From Nitrospirota bacterium (GTDB lineage Bacteria > Nitrospirota > Thermodesulfovibrionia > UBA6902): DNA of 64,000 nucleotides. The stretch's first letter is position 1. The number at the start of each line of letters is the position of its first letter. The stretch covers positions 6,424-70,423 of the forward strand of contig JACRLN010000021.1 in NCBI GenBank assembly GCA_016215115.1, written 5' to 3'. The position numbers and the translations under genes are program-made. Shown here in pieces: positions 17,268 through 26,186 of the stretch. The notes beneath the pieces were generated by a model. It made no database searches. It was not told the origin of the DNA and saw nothing but the letters and a program-made list of their open reading frames with translations.

Positions 17268-17762
17268 TTATGATTTCTCAACTTTTCTGGCTTTTTTTAG
17301 CACTTCAGACGCCATTCTCTTCCTGTATTCCTTTAGAGACCTCGCAATGACAGGATCTTTTATACTCATGACCTGCGCAGCAAATATGGCAGCATTTTTT
17401 GCCCCGGCCTTGCCGATCGCCATTGTAGCTACAGGTATGCCAGGCGGCATCTGGACTGTTGAAAAGAGGGCATCAATCCCTTTAAGAGGAGATGAATCAA
17501 TCGGCACTCCAATTACAGGGAGGATCGTGTGAGAAGCTATTACTCCTGCAAGATGTGCGGCAGCGCCGGCGCCCGCAATGATAACTTTAACGCCGTTTTT
17601 TTCAGCATTCCTTACAAGCGTTACAGTCCTTTTAGGGGTCCTGTGAGCTGATGAAACGGTCATCTCGTAAGATATATTAAACTGTTCCAGAACTTTTCCC
17701 GTCTCCTCCATTACCGGCAAATCAGAATCACTGCCCATAACTATTAAAACCTTTGGTTTCAT
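17268..17762 (-). CDS. purE: N5-carboxyaminoimidazole ribonucleotide mutase
   Basis: 164 residues, typical PurE size. The N-terminus has VLIVMGSDSDLPVMEE and SSAHRTPKRT (the nucleotide and CO2 region). GAGAAAHLAGVIASHT follows, with IGVPIDSS and MPPGIPVATMAIGKAGAKNA later. It converts N5-CAIR to CAIR in purine synthesis. It is the last gene of a minus-strand purH-purD-purE series. Confidence 0.95.
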   Translation of the reverse strand: MKPKVLIVMGSDSDLPVMEETGKVLEQFNISYEMTVSSAHRTPKRTVTLVRNAEKNGVKVIIAGAGAAAHLAGVIASHTILPVIGVPIDSSPLKGIDALFSTVQMPPGIPVATMAIGKAGAKNAAIFAAQVMSIKDPVIARSLKEYRKRMASEVLKKARKVEKS

Positions 17763-17775
17763 GGTTCACCTCAAC

Positions 17776-17865
17776 TTTTTTGTTAAGTAACGAGTTACGA
17801 GTAACGGGTAACGAGTTTAGGACCAACTACTTGTCACTCGTCACTCGTTACTCGTCACTGTCTTC
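17776..17865. repeat. Family E strings (GTAACGAGTTACGAGTAACG / ACTCGTCACTCGTTACTCGT)
   Basis: Tandem CGAGT units occur on one side and their complements on the other, forming a large imperfect inverted repeat between purE and purD. The right half encodes the last residues and the stop of purD. Confidence 0.6.
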
Positions 17866-19130
17866 TTTATCGCTTTATCCGCAATATCCTTCCTGTAATG
17901 CATACCTTCAAAATGGATTTTTTCTATTGCCTTGTAGGCATTTTTCCTGGCAGTCTGAATGTCTTTACCGAGCGAAGTTACACCCAGTACCCTTCCACCG
18001 GAGGTAACGAGCTTACCTTTATTAAGGCTGGTCCCTGAATGAAAAATCATTGTAGTGCGTTTACCTTTAAATTCATCAAGCCCTATAATCTCTTTACCCT
18101 TTTCATACGTCCCCGGATATCCCTTTGATGAAATAACAACACAGACAGCCGTGTCATCTTTCCACGAAACCTGGACGTCTTTGAGCTTTCCTTCAGCAGT
18201 TGCCTTCAACATGTCAAAAAGGTCGCTTTCAAGCCTCATTAAAATTGGCTGCGCCTCGGGATCGCCGAACCGGCAGTTGAATTCAAGTACATATGGTTTC
18301 CCCTCACAAATCATTAGACCGGCATAGATCACGCCCCTGTAATTTATTCCTTCTCTCTTGAGACCTTTCATCATCGGGGCCACCACAGCCTTCATAATTT
18401 TTGAATGTAAACTTTTCGTTATCACCGTCGCAGGGCTGTAAGCGCCCATCCCGCCGGTATTAGGGCCTTTATCTCCGTCAAAAATTGTTTTATGATCCTG
18501 TGATGTTGCAAGAGGAATAACAGTTTTGCTATCCGTCAGGATCATAAAAGATGCCTCTTCTCCTTTTAGACATTGTTCAATTAACACCCTGCTGCCGGCA
18601 TCTCCGAATGCCTTTTCTCTCATTATTAATCTAAGGGAATCTATAGCTTCATCCGCATTTTCACATACGAATACCCCCTTCCCTGCTGCAAGACCGTCCG
18701 CTTTTATCACAACAGGCGCTCCTTTGAGTCTGATATATTCCTCAGCGTGGAGGCAGGATGCAAAAGTTTTGTATTCGGCAGTCGGCAGGCCGTACTTGCG
18801 CATAAAATCCTTCGCAAACACCTTGCTTCCCTCAAGTCTCGCTCCTGATTTGTCAGGGCCGAAAATCCTGCGTTCCGCTTTCACAAACGTATCAACAATT
18901 CCTGCAGTAAGCGGAGCCTCAGGACCAACGACCGTTAAATCAATCCCCTCATATTTTGCGAAATTCAATAATGCGTCTATATCATCTGCCTTTATATCAA
19001 GGCATTCTGCAATCTCCGCAATGCCTGTATTACCGGGCGCACAAAATATCTTGTCAACCTTCGGGCTCTGAATGAGCTTCCACACAAGGGCATGTTCCCT
19101 TCCGCCGCTTCCGATAACAAGAACTTTCAA
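17841..19130 (-). CDS. purD: Phosphoribosylamine-glycine ligase
   Basis: 429 residues with an ATP-grasp fold. The N-terminus is KVLVIGSGGREHALVWKL. It also has APGNTGIAE, GPEAPLTAGIVD, KADGLAAGKGV and the metal-binding EFNCRFGDPEAQP. It joins glycine to phosphoribosylamine. The last five residues (VTSNE) and the stop are supplied by the family E repeat, so the natural C-terminus was replaced. The start overlaps nothing, and a repeat (19161) separates it from purH. Confidence 0.95.
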   Translation of the reverse strand: MKVLVIGSGGREHALVWKLIQSPKVDKIFCAPGNTGIAEIAECLDIKADDIDALLNFAKYEGIDLTVVGPEAPLTAGIVDTFVKAERRIFGPDKSGARLEGSKVFAKDFMRKYGLPTAEYKTFASCLHAEEYIRLKGAPVVIKADGLAAGKGVFVCENADEAIDSLRLIMREKAFGDAGSRVLIEQCLKGEEASFMILTDSKTVIPLATSQDHKTIFDGDKGPNTGGMGAYSPATVITKSLHSKIMKAVVAPMMKGLKREGINYRGVIYAGLMICEGKPYVLEFNCRFGDPEAQPILMRLESDLFDMLKATAEGKLKDVQVSWKDDTAVCVVISSKGYPGTYEKGKEIIGLDEFKGKRTTMIFHSGTSLNKGKLVTSGGRVLGVTSLGKDIQTARKNAYKAIEKIHFEGMHYRKDIADKAIKKTVTSNE

Positions 19131-19160
19131 TCGATAACCTCCGTTTCCGATTTTTTCATC

Positions 19161-19190
19161 AGTAGGGGCAATTCATGAATTGCCCCTACA
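19161..19190. repeat. Family D palindrome (GTAGGGGCAATTCATGAATTGCCCCTAC)
   Basis: A perfect palindrome of 28 bases (19162-19189) between purH and purD. A close relative lies inside napH at 58472. Confidence 0.75.
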
Positions 19191-19197
19191 AAAGCAT

Positions 19198-20748
19198 TTA
19201 ATGCTTAAAATGTCTCATCCCTGTGAACACCATTGCTATGTTATTTTCATCTGCTGCAGCAATTACATCGTTATCCTTAATTGAGCCGCCCGGCTGAACA
19301 ACAGCTGATGCTCCTGCTTTAGCAATAAAGTCTATGCCATCCCTGTTTGGAAAAAATGCGTCTGAGCCGACAACCGAGCCTTTAAGTGAGTTGAGCGCCT
19401 TCATGGCGCCAAGTTTTGCAGAGTCTACCCTGCTCGTCTGACCCACGCCGATTCCAAGTGCACAGTCTTTTGAGGAAAATATTATCGCATTTGACTTCAT
19501 ATGCTTGCAAACCTTCCATGCAAATTCCATAGCGGCATACTCATAATCAGTCGGCTTCCTTTTTGTAACAACTTTCAGGGACTTAATGTCATCTATTCTG
19601 CCTGTATCTCTTTCCTGGGCCAGGAGCCCTCCCTGGATCTTCCTGATGTCAAAACCCGACGGTGACTGCGAAATATCCAGTACAAGCAGCCTTATATTCG
19701 GCTTCTCGCTCAAGAGCTTCAGAGCTTCAGGGTCAAATCCCGGAGCAATGATTATTTCAACAAAGAGTTTCAGTATCTCTTTTGCAGTTGCGGCGTTAAC
19801 ATCCCTGCTTAATGCAATAACTCCGCCAAAAGCAGACAGAGGGTCTATTTCATAAGCCTTTACATACGCTGATTCAATGGCATCAGCTATTGCAACACCG
19901 CAAGGGTTATTGTGTTTAACAATAACGGCTGCAGGCTCTTTAAATTCCCTTAAAAGATCAAGTGCAGCGCTTGAATCAAGATAATTATTGTATGACATCT
20001 CCTTACCCTGTAAAATTTTTGCGTCAACAAGAGAAAGCCCGTTATAAAGCGGCTCCTTATATAATGCTGCCTTCTGATGAGGGTTTTCTCCATACCGCAA
20101 ATCACTTATCTTGAGAAAGCTCTGGTTAAAATATTTGGGGAATAACTCACCTGCTTCGCCATATCTGCTGAGGTAATTGGAAATCAGCGTATCGTACCGC
20201 GCGGTATGCGAAAAAACCTTTTTAGCTAAATAAAATTTAGTATCATAGCCTGCTTCTCCATCCCTTGTTTTAAGTTCATTGATAATTTTGACGTAATCGG
20301 CAGGATCGACAATAACAATGACGTCTCTGAAATTTTTTGACGCGGCCCTGAGCATCGTGGGCCCGCCGATATCAATATTTTCTATAGCTTCATCAAATGT
20401 AACATCAGGCTTCGATACTGTCTGTTCAAAAGGATAGAGATTGACCACAACCATATCTATCGATTCAATCTTGTTGGCTCTTATCTCCTGTTCATCCTTC
20501 GGATCATCCCTTCTCCAGAGCAACCCGCCGTGAATTTTCGGATGAAGCGTCTTGAGCCTGCCTCCCAGCATTTCCGGAAACTTGGTATAATCTGAAACGT
20601 CTTTCACACGAACCCCGGCATCCTTTAAAGTCTTTGCAGTTCCTCCCGTAGAAAGTATTTCAATACCGAGACTTTTAAGCTCCTTTGCGAATTCCACAAT
20701 ACCCGTCTTGTCAGAAACGCTTATAAGCGCCCTTTTAACTCTTGCCAT
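19198..20748 (-). CDS. purH: Bifunctional AICAR transformylase / IMP cyclohydrolase
   Basis: 516 residues, full PurH length. The N-terminal IMP cyclohydrolase half starts RALISVSDKTGIVEFAKEL and includes STGGTAKTL and GRLKTLHPKIHGG. The C-terminal transformylase half has the conserved RYGENPHQ, KHNNPCGVA and DAFFPNRDGID. It carries out the last two steps of IMP synthesis using 10-formyl-THF made by FolD. A TTTTACAAAA-rich leader with AAGGAGG (complement at 20753-20759) precedes the ATG. Confidence 0.95.
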   Translation of the reverse strand: MARVKRALISVSDKTGIVEFAKELKSLGIEILSTGGTAKTLKDAGVRVKDVSDYTKFPEMLGGRLKTLHPKIHGGLLWRRDDPKDEQEIRANKIESIDMVVVNLYPFEQTVSKPDVTFDEAIENIDIGGPTMLRAASKNFRDVIVIVDPADYVKIINELKTRDGEAGYDTKFYLAKKVFSHTARYDTLISNYLSRYGEAGELFPKYFNQSFLKISDLRYGENPHQKAALYKEPLYNGLSLVDAKILQGKEMSYNNYLDSSAALDLLREFKEPAAVIVKHNNPCGVAIADAIESAYVKAYEIDPLSAFGGVIALSRDVNAATAKEILKLFVEIIIAPGFDPEALKLLSEKPNIRLLVLDISQSPSGFDIRKIQGGLLAQERDTGRIDDIKSLKVVTKRKPTDYEYAAMEFAWKVCKHMKSNAIIFSSKDCALGIGVGQTSRVDSAKLGAMKALNSLKGSVVGSDAFFPNRDGIDFIAKAGASAVVQPGGSIKDNDVIAAADENNIAMVFTGMRHFKH

Positions 20749-20770
20749 TTTGCCTCCTTTTACAAATCAA

Positions 20771-20957
20771 ACCACTGAGTTCACAGAGATAAATTTTAAA
20801 TTAACAGATTCTCTTGTTTTAAAATAATTCTCAGTGACCTCGCAATATTTTTGAAAATAGTTTAATTCATTTCTGTATAAAAAAGTGCACAGAGAAAATA
20901 ACAAGAATGTTTTTCCTTCTTTTATTATCAATGTATTTCTCTGTGCTCTCTGTGGTT
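20771..20957. repeat. Family B repeat, about 187 bp
   Basis: The ends ACCACTGAGTTCACAGAGA and TCTCTGTGCTCTCTGTGGT are inverted repeats. The interior has further CACAGAGA and TTCTCAGTG half-copies. It is the same long form as at 34961. Its right flank TAACTGCATTTTCTGATTAA resembles the flank of that copy. Confidence 0.75.
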
Positions 20958-20972
20958 AACTGCATTTTCTGA

Positions 20973-21665
20973 TTAAACATACCCTTTCTCCATAAGGCTC
21001 ACATATTCCCCATCGGAAACAACCACATGATCCAGGACCTTAATACCGATTATTTTACCTGTCTCAATCAGTCTTTTTGTAATATCTATATCGTCCCTGC
21101 TCGGGCTCGGGTCGCCGCTTGGATGATTATGTACAAACAGCACAGACACTGCCGCTTCCTTGATAGCATATCGAAACACTTCTCTGGGATGCACCAGGGA
21201 AGATGTAAGGGTACCGTCTGAAACCGTAGTTTCTTTAAAAACCCTGTTTTTTATATCAAGCAATGCGCAAAGGAACTTCTCCTTCTTTAATCCATAAAAT
21301 CTCGGTCTATAGTATTCATAAACCTCCTGGCTGTTCCTGAAAGACGGGATCTTTACCGCATCACCTGCTTCATTCTGCAAGAGCCTTCTGCCAAGCTCAA
21401 AGGCTGCCTTCAATTGGGCGACCTTGGCATTTCCCATTCCTTTTGTGTTTGAAAATTCAGCCACAGAGGCATCCTCTATACTTTTTAAACCGTTAAACTG
21501 CACAAGCAGCTCCCGCGCAAGTCCCAGAGCGCTTTTATCTTTCCCGCCCGTTCTCAGAATTATCGCAAGAAGCTGGGCCGTGCTGAGATTGCCTGCTCCA
21601 GCGTTGAGAAGTCTCTCTCTCGGCCTCTCTGATTCAGGCCAGTCTTTAATGCTCCTGTATTCCAT
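20973..21665 (-). CDS. radC: RadC-family JAB1/MPN-domain protein
   Basis: 230 residues from the ATG at 21663-21665 (MEYRSIKDWPESERPRERL, the usual RadC start), preceded by AACGGGGAT. A further ATG ten codons upstream is possible. A helix-hairpin-helix region (LSTAQLLAIILRTGGKDKSA, NTKGMGNAKVAQLKAA) comes first. A JAMM metalloprotease-like domain follows with SLVHPREVF, FVHNHPSGDPSPSRDD and the catalytic-type His, Ser and Asp. Despite the name, a role in DNA repair is not established for the family. Confidence 0.92.
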   Translation of the reverse strand: MEYRSIKDWPESERPRERLLNAGAGNLSTAQLLAIILRTGGKDKSALGLARELLVQFNGLKSIEDASVAEFSNTKGMGNAKVAQLKAAFELGRRLLQNEAGDAVKIPSFRNSQEVYEYYRPRFYGLKKEKFLCALLDIKNRVFKETTVSDGTLTSSLVHPREVFRYAIKEAAVSVLFVHNHPSGDPSPSRDDIDITKRLIETGKIIGIKVLDHVVVSDGEYVSLMEKGYV

Positions 21666-21712
21666 ATCCCCGTTAAAGAATACATGATTAATCATGAAGG
21701 ATTCAAGTTGAC

Positions 21713-21778
21713 GAATGCTTTCTCACTTTTCAACTTCCCCGCTTCCTAACTTCAATCATTCACACTTCCGCACTTATC
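21713..21778. repeat. Family E string between rph and radC
   Basis: TCACTTTTCAACTTCCCCGC and TTCCTAACTTCAATCATTCA units repeat a CTTCC/ACTTC pattern like that at 31800 and 44465. Confidence 0.45.
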
Positions 21779-21779
21779 A

Positions 21780-22496
21780 TTATTCCCCCAGTGCTTCCTT
21801 CTGAATAGCTATAATCTTACTTATCCCTGATTCAGCGAGATCAAGCATTGCGTGCAGACGGGACCTGTCAAACGGCTCTGTCTCCGCAGTGCCCTGAACT
21901 TCTATGAACTTCCCCGAACCTGTCATAACAATATTCATATCAACTTCTGCTGTTGAATCCTCAATATAAGAAAGATCCAGTCTCGGCTCCCCCCCAACAA
22001 TGCCGACACTCACGGCAGCAATATAATCTCTTATGGCCTGTTTCTCAATGATTTTATTTTTCAGCGCATATCTCACTGCAAGCTTCAAAGCCACAAAAGC
22101 CCCGGTTATCGCAGCAGTCCTGGTTCCTCCATCAGCCTGAATGACATCACAATCAAGCCATATGGTTCTTTCACCCAGCGCCGTTAGATCCACAACAGAG
22201 CGCATGGCCCTGCCGATAAGCCTTTGTATTTCATGGGTCCTGCCTCCAATTCTTCCGCTTGAAGCTTCCCGTATTGTCCTGATTTGCGTGGCCCGGGGCA
22301 GCATGGAGTATTCAGCGGTGATCCATCCCCTGGCCTGGTCTTTCAGAAAAGGCGGCACCTTGTTCTCTATTGTAGCCGTACATATTACTTTGGTCCCTCC
22401 CATTTCTATCAACACAGAGCCTTCAGCGGTGTTTAAAAAATTTCTTACAATATTAATCTTTCTCAATTCATCTGCGCTTCTATGATCAGGACGCAT
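21780..22496 (-). CDS. rph: Ribonuclease PH
   Basis: 238 residues, the normal length. The start [20 protein letters not shown], the [10 protein letters not shown] region, [14 protein letters not shown], and the phosphate-binding [14 protein letters not shown] are all present. It trims tRNA 3' ends phosphorolytically. It starts three bases from murI and is probably in one operon with the amidase, GerMN and murI genes. Confidence 0.95.
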   Translation of the reverse strand: MRPDHRSADELRKINIVRNFLNTAEGSVLIEMGGTKVICTATIENKVPPFLKDQARGWITAEYSMLPRATQIRTIREASSGRIGGRTHEIQRLIGRAMRSVVDLTALGERTIWLDCDVIQADGGTRTAAITGAFVALKLAVRYALKNKIIEKQAIRDYIAAVSVGIVGGEPRLDLSYIEDSTAEVDMNIVMTGSGKFIEVQGTAETEPFDRSRLHAMLDLAESGISKIIAIQKEALGE

Positions 22497-22499
22497 CAG

Positions 22500-23381
22500 T
22501 TACCCTCCTATATTTATTATCTCTATATGATCTATCTTCTTACCCATAAAGCGTTCGCCGACTTTTATAAATCTTTCAGGGGAGTCAGTGACATAGAATT
22601 TCTGTTGCAGATAAGAAGGAGAAATGCTTTCCAAACCGTATCGAAGCAAGGTCTCCTTTATTTCCTTGACCGTCTCTTGGGCGGAATCTATGAGTACTAT
22701 ATTATCACCGACAACCCTGGAAATAACACCCTTTAACAGAGGGTAATGAGTGCAGCCAAGCACAAGGGTGTCAATGGGCTCCTTTTTAAGCCCTTCGAGG
22801 TAATGTTCAGCGGTGAGGACCGTAACGTCATTAGACACCCAGCCTTCTTCAGCGAGAGGAACGAAAAGCGGACATGCCTTTGTGAAAATGGTGATGTCGT
22901 CAAGGTTAATCTCAAAATATCTGTCAAAATGTATGACCCCATGTTCTTTAACGACTACGGGTCTGTTGCCATACAACGCGTTTATTGCATGCACATAAGA
23001 GTTACTTTTTATCGTCCCCTCTGTGCCTATTATGCCGATCTTTTTTGACCTTGTCGCCTCTATCGCTTTCTTTGCACCCGGCTCAATGACCCCTACTACC
23101 GGTATGTCGAACCTCTCTTTTATAGCATTCAGAGCAAAGGCTGATGCAGTATTGCAGGCAACAACTAAAAGCTTTATACCCTTTCCAACAAGGAAATCAG
23201 CCATTTCCAAAGAATACCTGATAACCGTTTCTGCCGACCTTGTTCCGTAGGGAACACGCGCCGTATCGCCGATATAGATCATATTTTCTTCAGGCAACTG
23301 CAACATGATCTCTCTCATAACGGTCAGGCCGCCAACACCTGAATCGAAAACCCCTATAGGCCTGTCAGATATTTTCTGCAA
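22500..23381 (-). CDS. murI: Glutamate racemase
   Basis: 293 residues. The two catalytic Cys motifs, VVACNTASA (about residue 76) and LGCTHYPLL (about residue 211), are intact. GVFDSGVGGLTVMREI lies at the N-terminus. It makes D-glutamate for peptidoglycan. It overlaps the upstream GerMN gene by 17 bases, indicating co-translation. Confidence 0.95.
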   Translation of the reverse strand: MQKISDRPIGVFDSGVGGLTVMREIMLQLPEENMIYIGDTARVPYGTRSAETVIRYSLEMADFLVGKGIKLLVVACNTASAFALNAIKERFDIPVVGVIEPGAKKAIEATRSKKIGIIGTEGTIKSNSYVHAINALYGNRPVVVKEHGVIHFDRYFEINLDDITIFTKACPLFVPLAEEGWVSNDVTVLTAEHYLEGLKKEPIDTLVLGCTHYPLLKGVISRVVGDNIVLIDSAQETVKEIKETLLRYGLESISPSYLQQKFYVTDSPERFIKVGERFMGKKIDHIEIINIGG

Positions 23382-23928
23382 TTTCTTTCCCTATCGGTTT
23401 TGAAATGTCAATATGTCCCCCGAGGGTTTCAGACTCATGACCTTCCATTAAAATCTTCAAGGCTGTAAAGCCGGGGACAGCCTGTTCTATACCTTTATAT
23501 AATCCTGCAATAATATTTAACTCCTCTGAGGCATCTCCTTTAAAGTTTTTCTTCAGTTCATCTCCCAGATCGACATAAATTACACCATCCTTATCCATAT
23601 ATATATCCAGAAGCCTCACTTCGTAAGCCTTCATATATTTTCTTATTATGTCTTCCGCAGCAGCAAGCGATGAATTTTCCCCGGCCCCTGTCTCATCACC
23701 GGTTTGAGAAGCAGTTTCTTTTGACTCATATAACCTGCGTAAATCTTCCTTTTGCTCTTTCTGCCCTTTTGTATCCTGTCTCGATGTAATTTCTTCGATA
23801 AAGGAGGAATCAAATTCAAACTTTCCTTTCAGATAAAAATAACTCATCCCCATGCTGACAACAAAAACTGCAATTAAGACGAGGATAAAAACTCCGCTCA
23901 TCTTATTATTTCGTTTCGTTCTCTTCAT
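23365..23928 (-). CDS. Membrane-anchored GerMN-domain protein
   Basis: 187 residues. One N-terminal membrane helix (about 12-33) is followed by a charged, low-complexity linker (about 50-85). The last 100 residues form a GerMN (sporulation/spore germination type) domain with VRLLDIYMDKDGVIYVDLGD and VPGFTALKILMEGHE. In non-spore-formers such proteins sit in the envelope near amidases. It overlaps both the amidase gene (23 bases) and murI, so the three probably form one envelope operon. Confidence 0.78.
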   Translation of the reverse strand: MKRTKRNNKMSGVFILVLIAVFVVSMGMSYFYLKGKFEFDSSFIEEITSRQDTKGQKEQKEDLRRLYESKETASQTGDETGAGENSSLAAAEDIIRKYMKAYEVRLLDIYMDKDGVIYVDLGDELKKNFKGDASEELNIIAGLYKGIEQAVPGFTALKILMEGHESETLGGHIDISKPIGKEIAENI

Positions 23929-24871
23929 ACAAGTAGAGTCCTTTATTAAGAAAATTTGCTATTGCTGTTTTAAATTCTTCAGAATAGTTTGCGTATTCAA
24001 AAGAAGGAAGTTCTATCATAAGAGCAGCCGCTTCTACTTTTGAAAGAACACTGTAAGGAAGCGGTCTTACCATTACTGCTTCACTTCCTAAATTAGTTGT
24101 TGCAGCCTCTTTTAAGCTATTCAGTAAGATTACTGTCTTTTTTAAATATTCTTCCTGTCCTTTATTGTATAAATATGGCTTCACTGTATCAGAAACCTGT
24201 TCTGTAATTACAGGGATATAAATCACGATATCTTTATGATGGCCGATATGAAGGCTGATGAAAATATCCGCATCTTTACCGTTTGTATACTTTACCCTCT
24301 CGCTCTGAGACATAAAAAGATCACCGCTTCTGGTCAGGAAACTCTTAAAAGATCCCTGTTCTGCAAGCGCACTGAGCTTTCTGGCAATGTCCAGGACTAT
24401 GTTTTTCTCTGCATAATCATCCTTAACAATACCGCTTTCAAAACCGCCGTGTCCGGAGTCAATCACAATTATTCTATCAGAAGCTGGTTTTAAGTCCGCC
24501 CCGTTTTTCTTCTCGCCTTTCTTCACATCCTGATACACATCTATAACAAGCCTGTTCGGATTTTTAAGGGTTAAGACTTTTAATCCACTGAAGTCACCCG
24601 GAGAAAACATAACCTTATCTTTATCTGTCTTCTTGTAAGTAACTGTCGCCTTCTCTTTCTGTATTGTAAAATTGATGCCGGAAAAAGTAACCAGTACATT
24701 TGGTCCCTTCTGGTTTACCATAGCCTTGTTTATTATCTCCTCATTTCCCTCTAAAACAATCCGAAGGTAACCGGGATTGTAGCTTGTTCTCAATTTAAGG
24801 GAATATTCTTCCGCCCTTGAAATTTGAGGCAGAAAAAAAAAGATAATTGACAAAATGGCAATTTTTTTCAT
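23906..24871 (-). CDS. N-acetylmuramoyl-L-alanine amidase with AMIN-like N-terminus
   Basis: 321 residues. A signal peptide (about 1-20) is followed by an AMIN-like beta domain (about 25-115). An Amidase_3 zinc domain comes next: VIDSGHGGFE (first His), YAEKNIVLDIA (Glu), FISLHIGHHK (second His) and ALMIELPSFEYANY (catalytic Glu). The usual SLHAN motif is altered to SLHIGH. It would cleave the bond between muramic acid and the stem peptide in the periplasm. It lies upstream of GerMN and murI, a coherent cell-wall unit. Confidence 0.85.
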   Translation of the reverse strand: MKKIAILSIIFFFLPQISRAEEYSLKLRTSYNPGYLRIVLEGNEEIINKAMVNQKGPNVLVTFSGINFTIQKEKATVTYKKTDKDKVMFSPGDFSGLKVLTLKNPNRLVIDVYQDVKKGEKKNGADLKPASDRIIVIDSGHGGFESGIVKDDYAEKNIVLDIARKLSALAEQGSFKSFLTRSGDLFMSQSERVKYTNGKDADIFISLHIGHHKDIVIYIPVITEQVSDTVKPYLYNKGQEEYLKKTVILLNSLKEAATTNLGSEAVMVRPLPYSVLSKVEAAALMIELPSFEYANYSEEFKTAIANFLNKGLYLYEENETK

Positions 24872-25129
24872 ATGGAAATATTAGCATTTCCAACGCCTGT
24901 TATGCCACAAACGGCAGTAGCCTGTCATTTCGCACAAATGCAGTGTCCCTAATAGTTCTGTACATTCATTTTTCCGCTGTCATTCCCGCGAAAGCAGGAA
25001 TCCATGGTTAGGCAGGCTCACCATGACAAATGTTACCCTGAGCCTGTCGAAGGGTGGATTCCGGGTCAAGCCCGGAATGACAAAAATCGTAAAGCTATTT
25101 ATGGGACTTTACAATAGAGTGTCTGACAG
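24872..25129. other. Intergenic region between amidase and ACT genes, with a family A repeat
   Basis: It contains AGTGTCCCTAATAGTTCTGT (24942) and the family A core at 24979-25081. The TTTATGGGACTTTACAATAG stretch near 25100 may be the matching end of the element. Promoter-like elements for the ACT gene follow. Confidence 0.5.
24979..25081. repeat. Family A repeat with CCTGAGCCTGTCGAAGGG insert
   Basis: GTCATTCCCGCGAAAGCAGGAATCC at the left and GGATTCCGGGTCAAGCCCGG plus AATGAC at the right are separated by a GGCAGGCTCACC...CCTGAGCCTGTCGAAGG segment. Confidence 0.7.
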
Positions 25130-25157
25130 TTGACTTTTCTATAGTTTGATGTAAGAT
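25130..25157 (+). promoter_or_regulatory. Candidate promoter of the ACT protein gene
   Basis: TTGACT (25130-25135) and TAAGAT (25152-25157) are spaced by 16 bases. AAAGGAGGACTGCT then precedes the ATG at 25191. Confidence 0.4.
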
Positions 25158-25190
25158 TCGATTATATAAATATTTCAAAGGAGGACTGCT

Positions 25191-25589
25191 ATGGCAAGGG
25201 CAAGAAAATTAAAACAAATCAGTTTTGGCATGCCGGACAAACCCGGACTGCTTGCACAGGTCACATCTGCAATTTCAGATGCAAAAGTCAATATCAACTC
25301 AATATGTGCCTACGGAATGGAAGACAAGGCATTCTTTATGCTCATAACTGATAGTAATGCAAAGGCTAAAAAGACGCTTGCTAAACTGAGTGTTAAGGTT
25401 AAAGAAGAAGACGTATGTGCAGTGGAGATGCCGAATAAGGCGGGTGCACTGCAGAAGATTGCAAAAAGGATTACGGATGCAGGAATCAATATCAACTACC
25501 TGTATGGAACAACAGGCACTGGTAAATCATCAATCTGCATCTTCTCGTCCTCAGATGATAAAAAAGCATTGAAGGCAATCAACGAGTAG
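25191..25589 (+). CDS. Tandem ACT-domain protein
   Basis: 132 residues made of two ACT units: PDKPGLLAQVTSAISDAKVNIN (about residues 15-36) and MPNKAGALQKIAKRITDAGI (about 79-98). ACT domains bind small ligands, usually amino acids, and regulate enzymes. With no catalytic domain attached, this is a free-standing regulatory protein. A strong ribosome binding site and a likely promoter precede it. It is transcribed alone, convergent with gmhA. Confidence 0.85.
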   Translation: MARARKLKQISFGMPDKPGLLAQVTSAISDAKVNINSICAYGMEDKAFFMLITDSNAKAKKTLAKLSVKVKEEDVCAVEMPNKAGALQKIAKRITDAGININYLYGTTGTGKSSICIFSSSDDKKALKAINE

Positions 25590-25599
25590 CATTAATCTT

Positions 25600-26184
25600 C
25601 TACTTCTTCCTATGGCTTTCAAGAAGTATTTCCTCTACCATCTGACAGATGACATGTCCAAGAGTAATGTGGGTTTCCTGTATCCTCGGGGTACTACCGG
25701 ACTGAACAGCGAAAACATAATCAGTCTTTGAAGCAAGTTTATCTCCTTTAGCGCCTGTAAAAGCGATTGTCTTTAATTTCTTCTTTTTTGCAACATCTAC
25801 AGCTTTTAAAACGTTCGGAGAGTTTCCGCTCGTGCTTATGGCAATGACCACGTCGCCCTCCTGGGCCAGCGCTTTTAATTGACGTGCAAATATTTCCGAA
25901 TAATCAGAATCATTTGCAATTGAAGTGACAACTGCCATATCGGTATTAAGCGCAAGGGCCGGAAAAGGCGGACGGTCTTTTGTAAAGCGGTTAACGAACT
26001 CCGCCACAATGTGCGATGCATCAGTGGCGCTGCCGCCGTTACCAAAAAGCAGGAGTTTGCCTCCTTTATTAAAAGTATCGGCAATCATCTTTGCCACCTC
26101 AATAATAGTGTCAATATTTTCCTTAACAAATTGCTGTTTGACAGATACGCTTTCTTCGAACGCCTTAATTATTTTTTCTCTCAT
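25600..26184 (-). CDS. gmhA: Phosphoheptose isomerase
   Basis: 194 residues from the ATG at 26182-26184, which overlaps the stop region of the upstream lipoprotein gene. It is a SIS-domain protein with FGNGGSATDASHIVAEFVNR, STSGNSPNVLKAV, FTGAKGDKL and QETHITLGH. It converts sedoheptulose-7-phosphate to D-glycero-D-manno-heptose-7-phosphate, the first step toward the LPS inner-core heptose. This fits the LPS genes lpxB, waaA and lpxK further right. Confidence 0.9.
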   Translation of the reverse strand: MREKIIKAFEESVSVKQQFVKENIDTIIEVAKMIADTFNKGGKLLLFGNGGSATDASHIVAEFVNRFTKDRPPFPALALNTDMAVVTSIANDSDYSEIFARQLKALAQEGDVVIAISTSGNSPNVLKAVDVAKKKKLKTIAFTGAKGDKLASKTDYVFAVQSGSTPRIQETHITLGHVICQMVEEILLESHRKK

Positions 26185-26186
26185 TA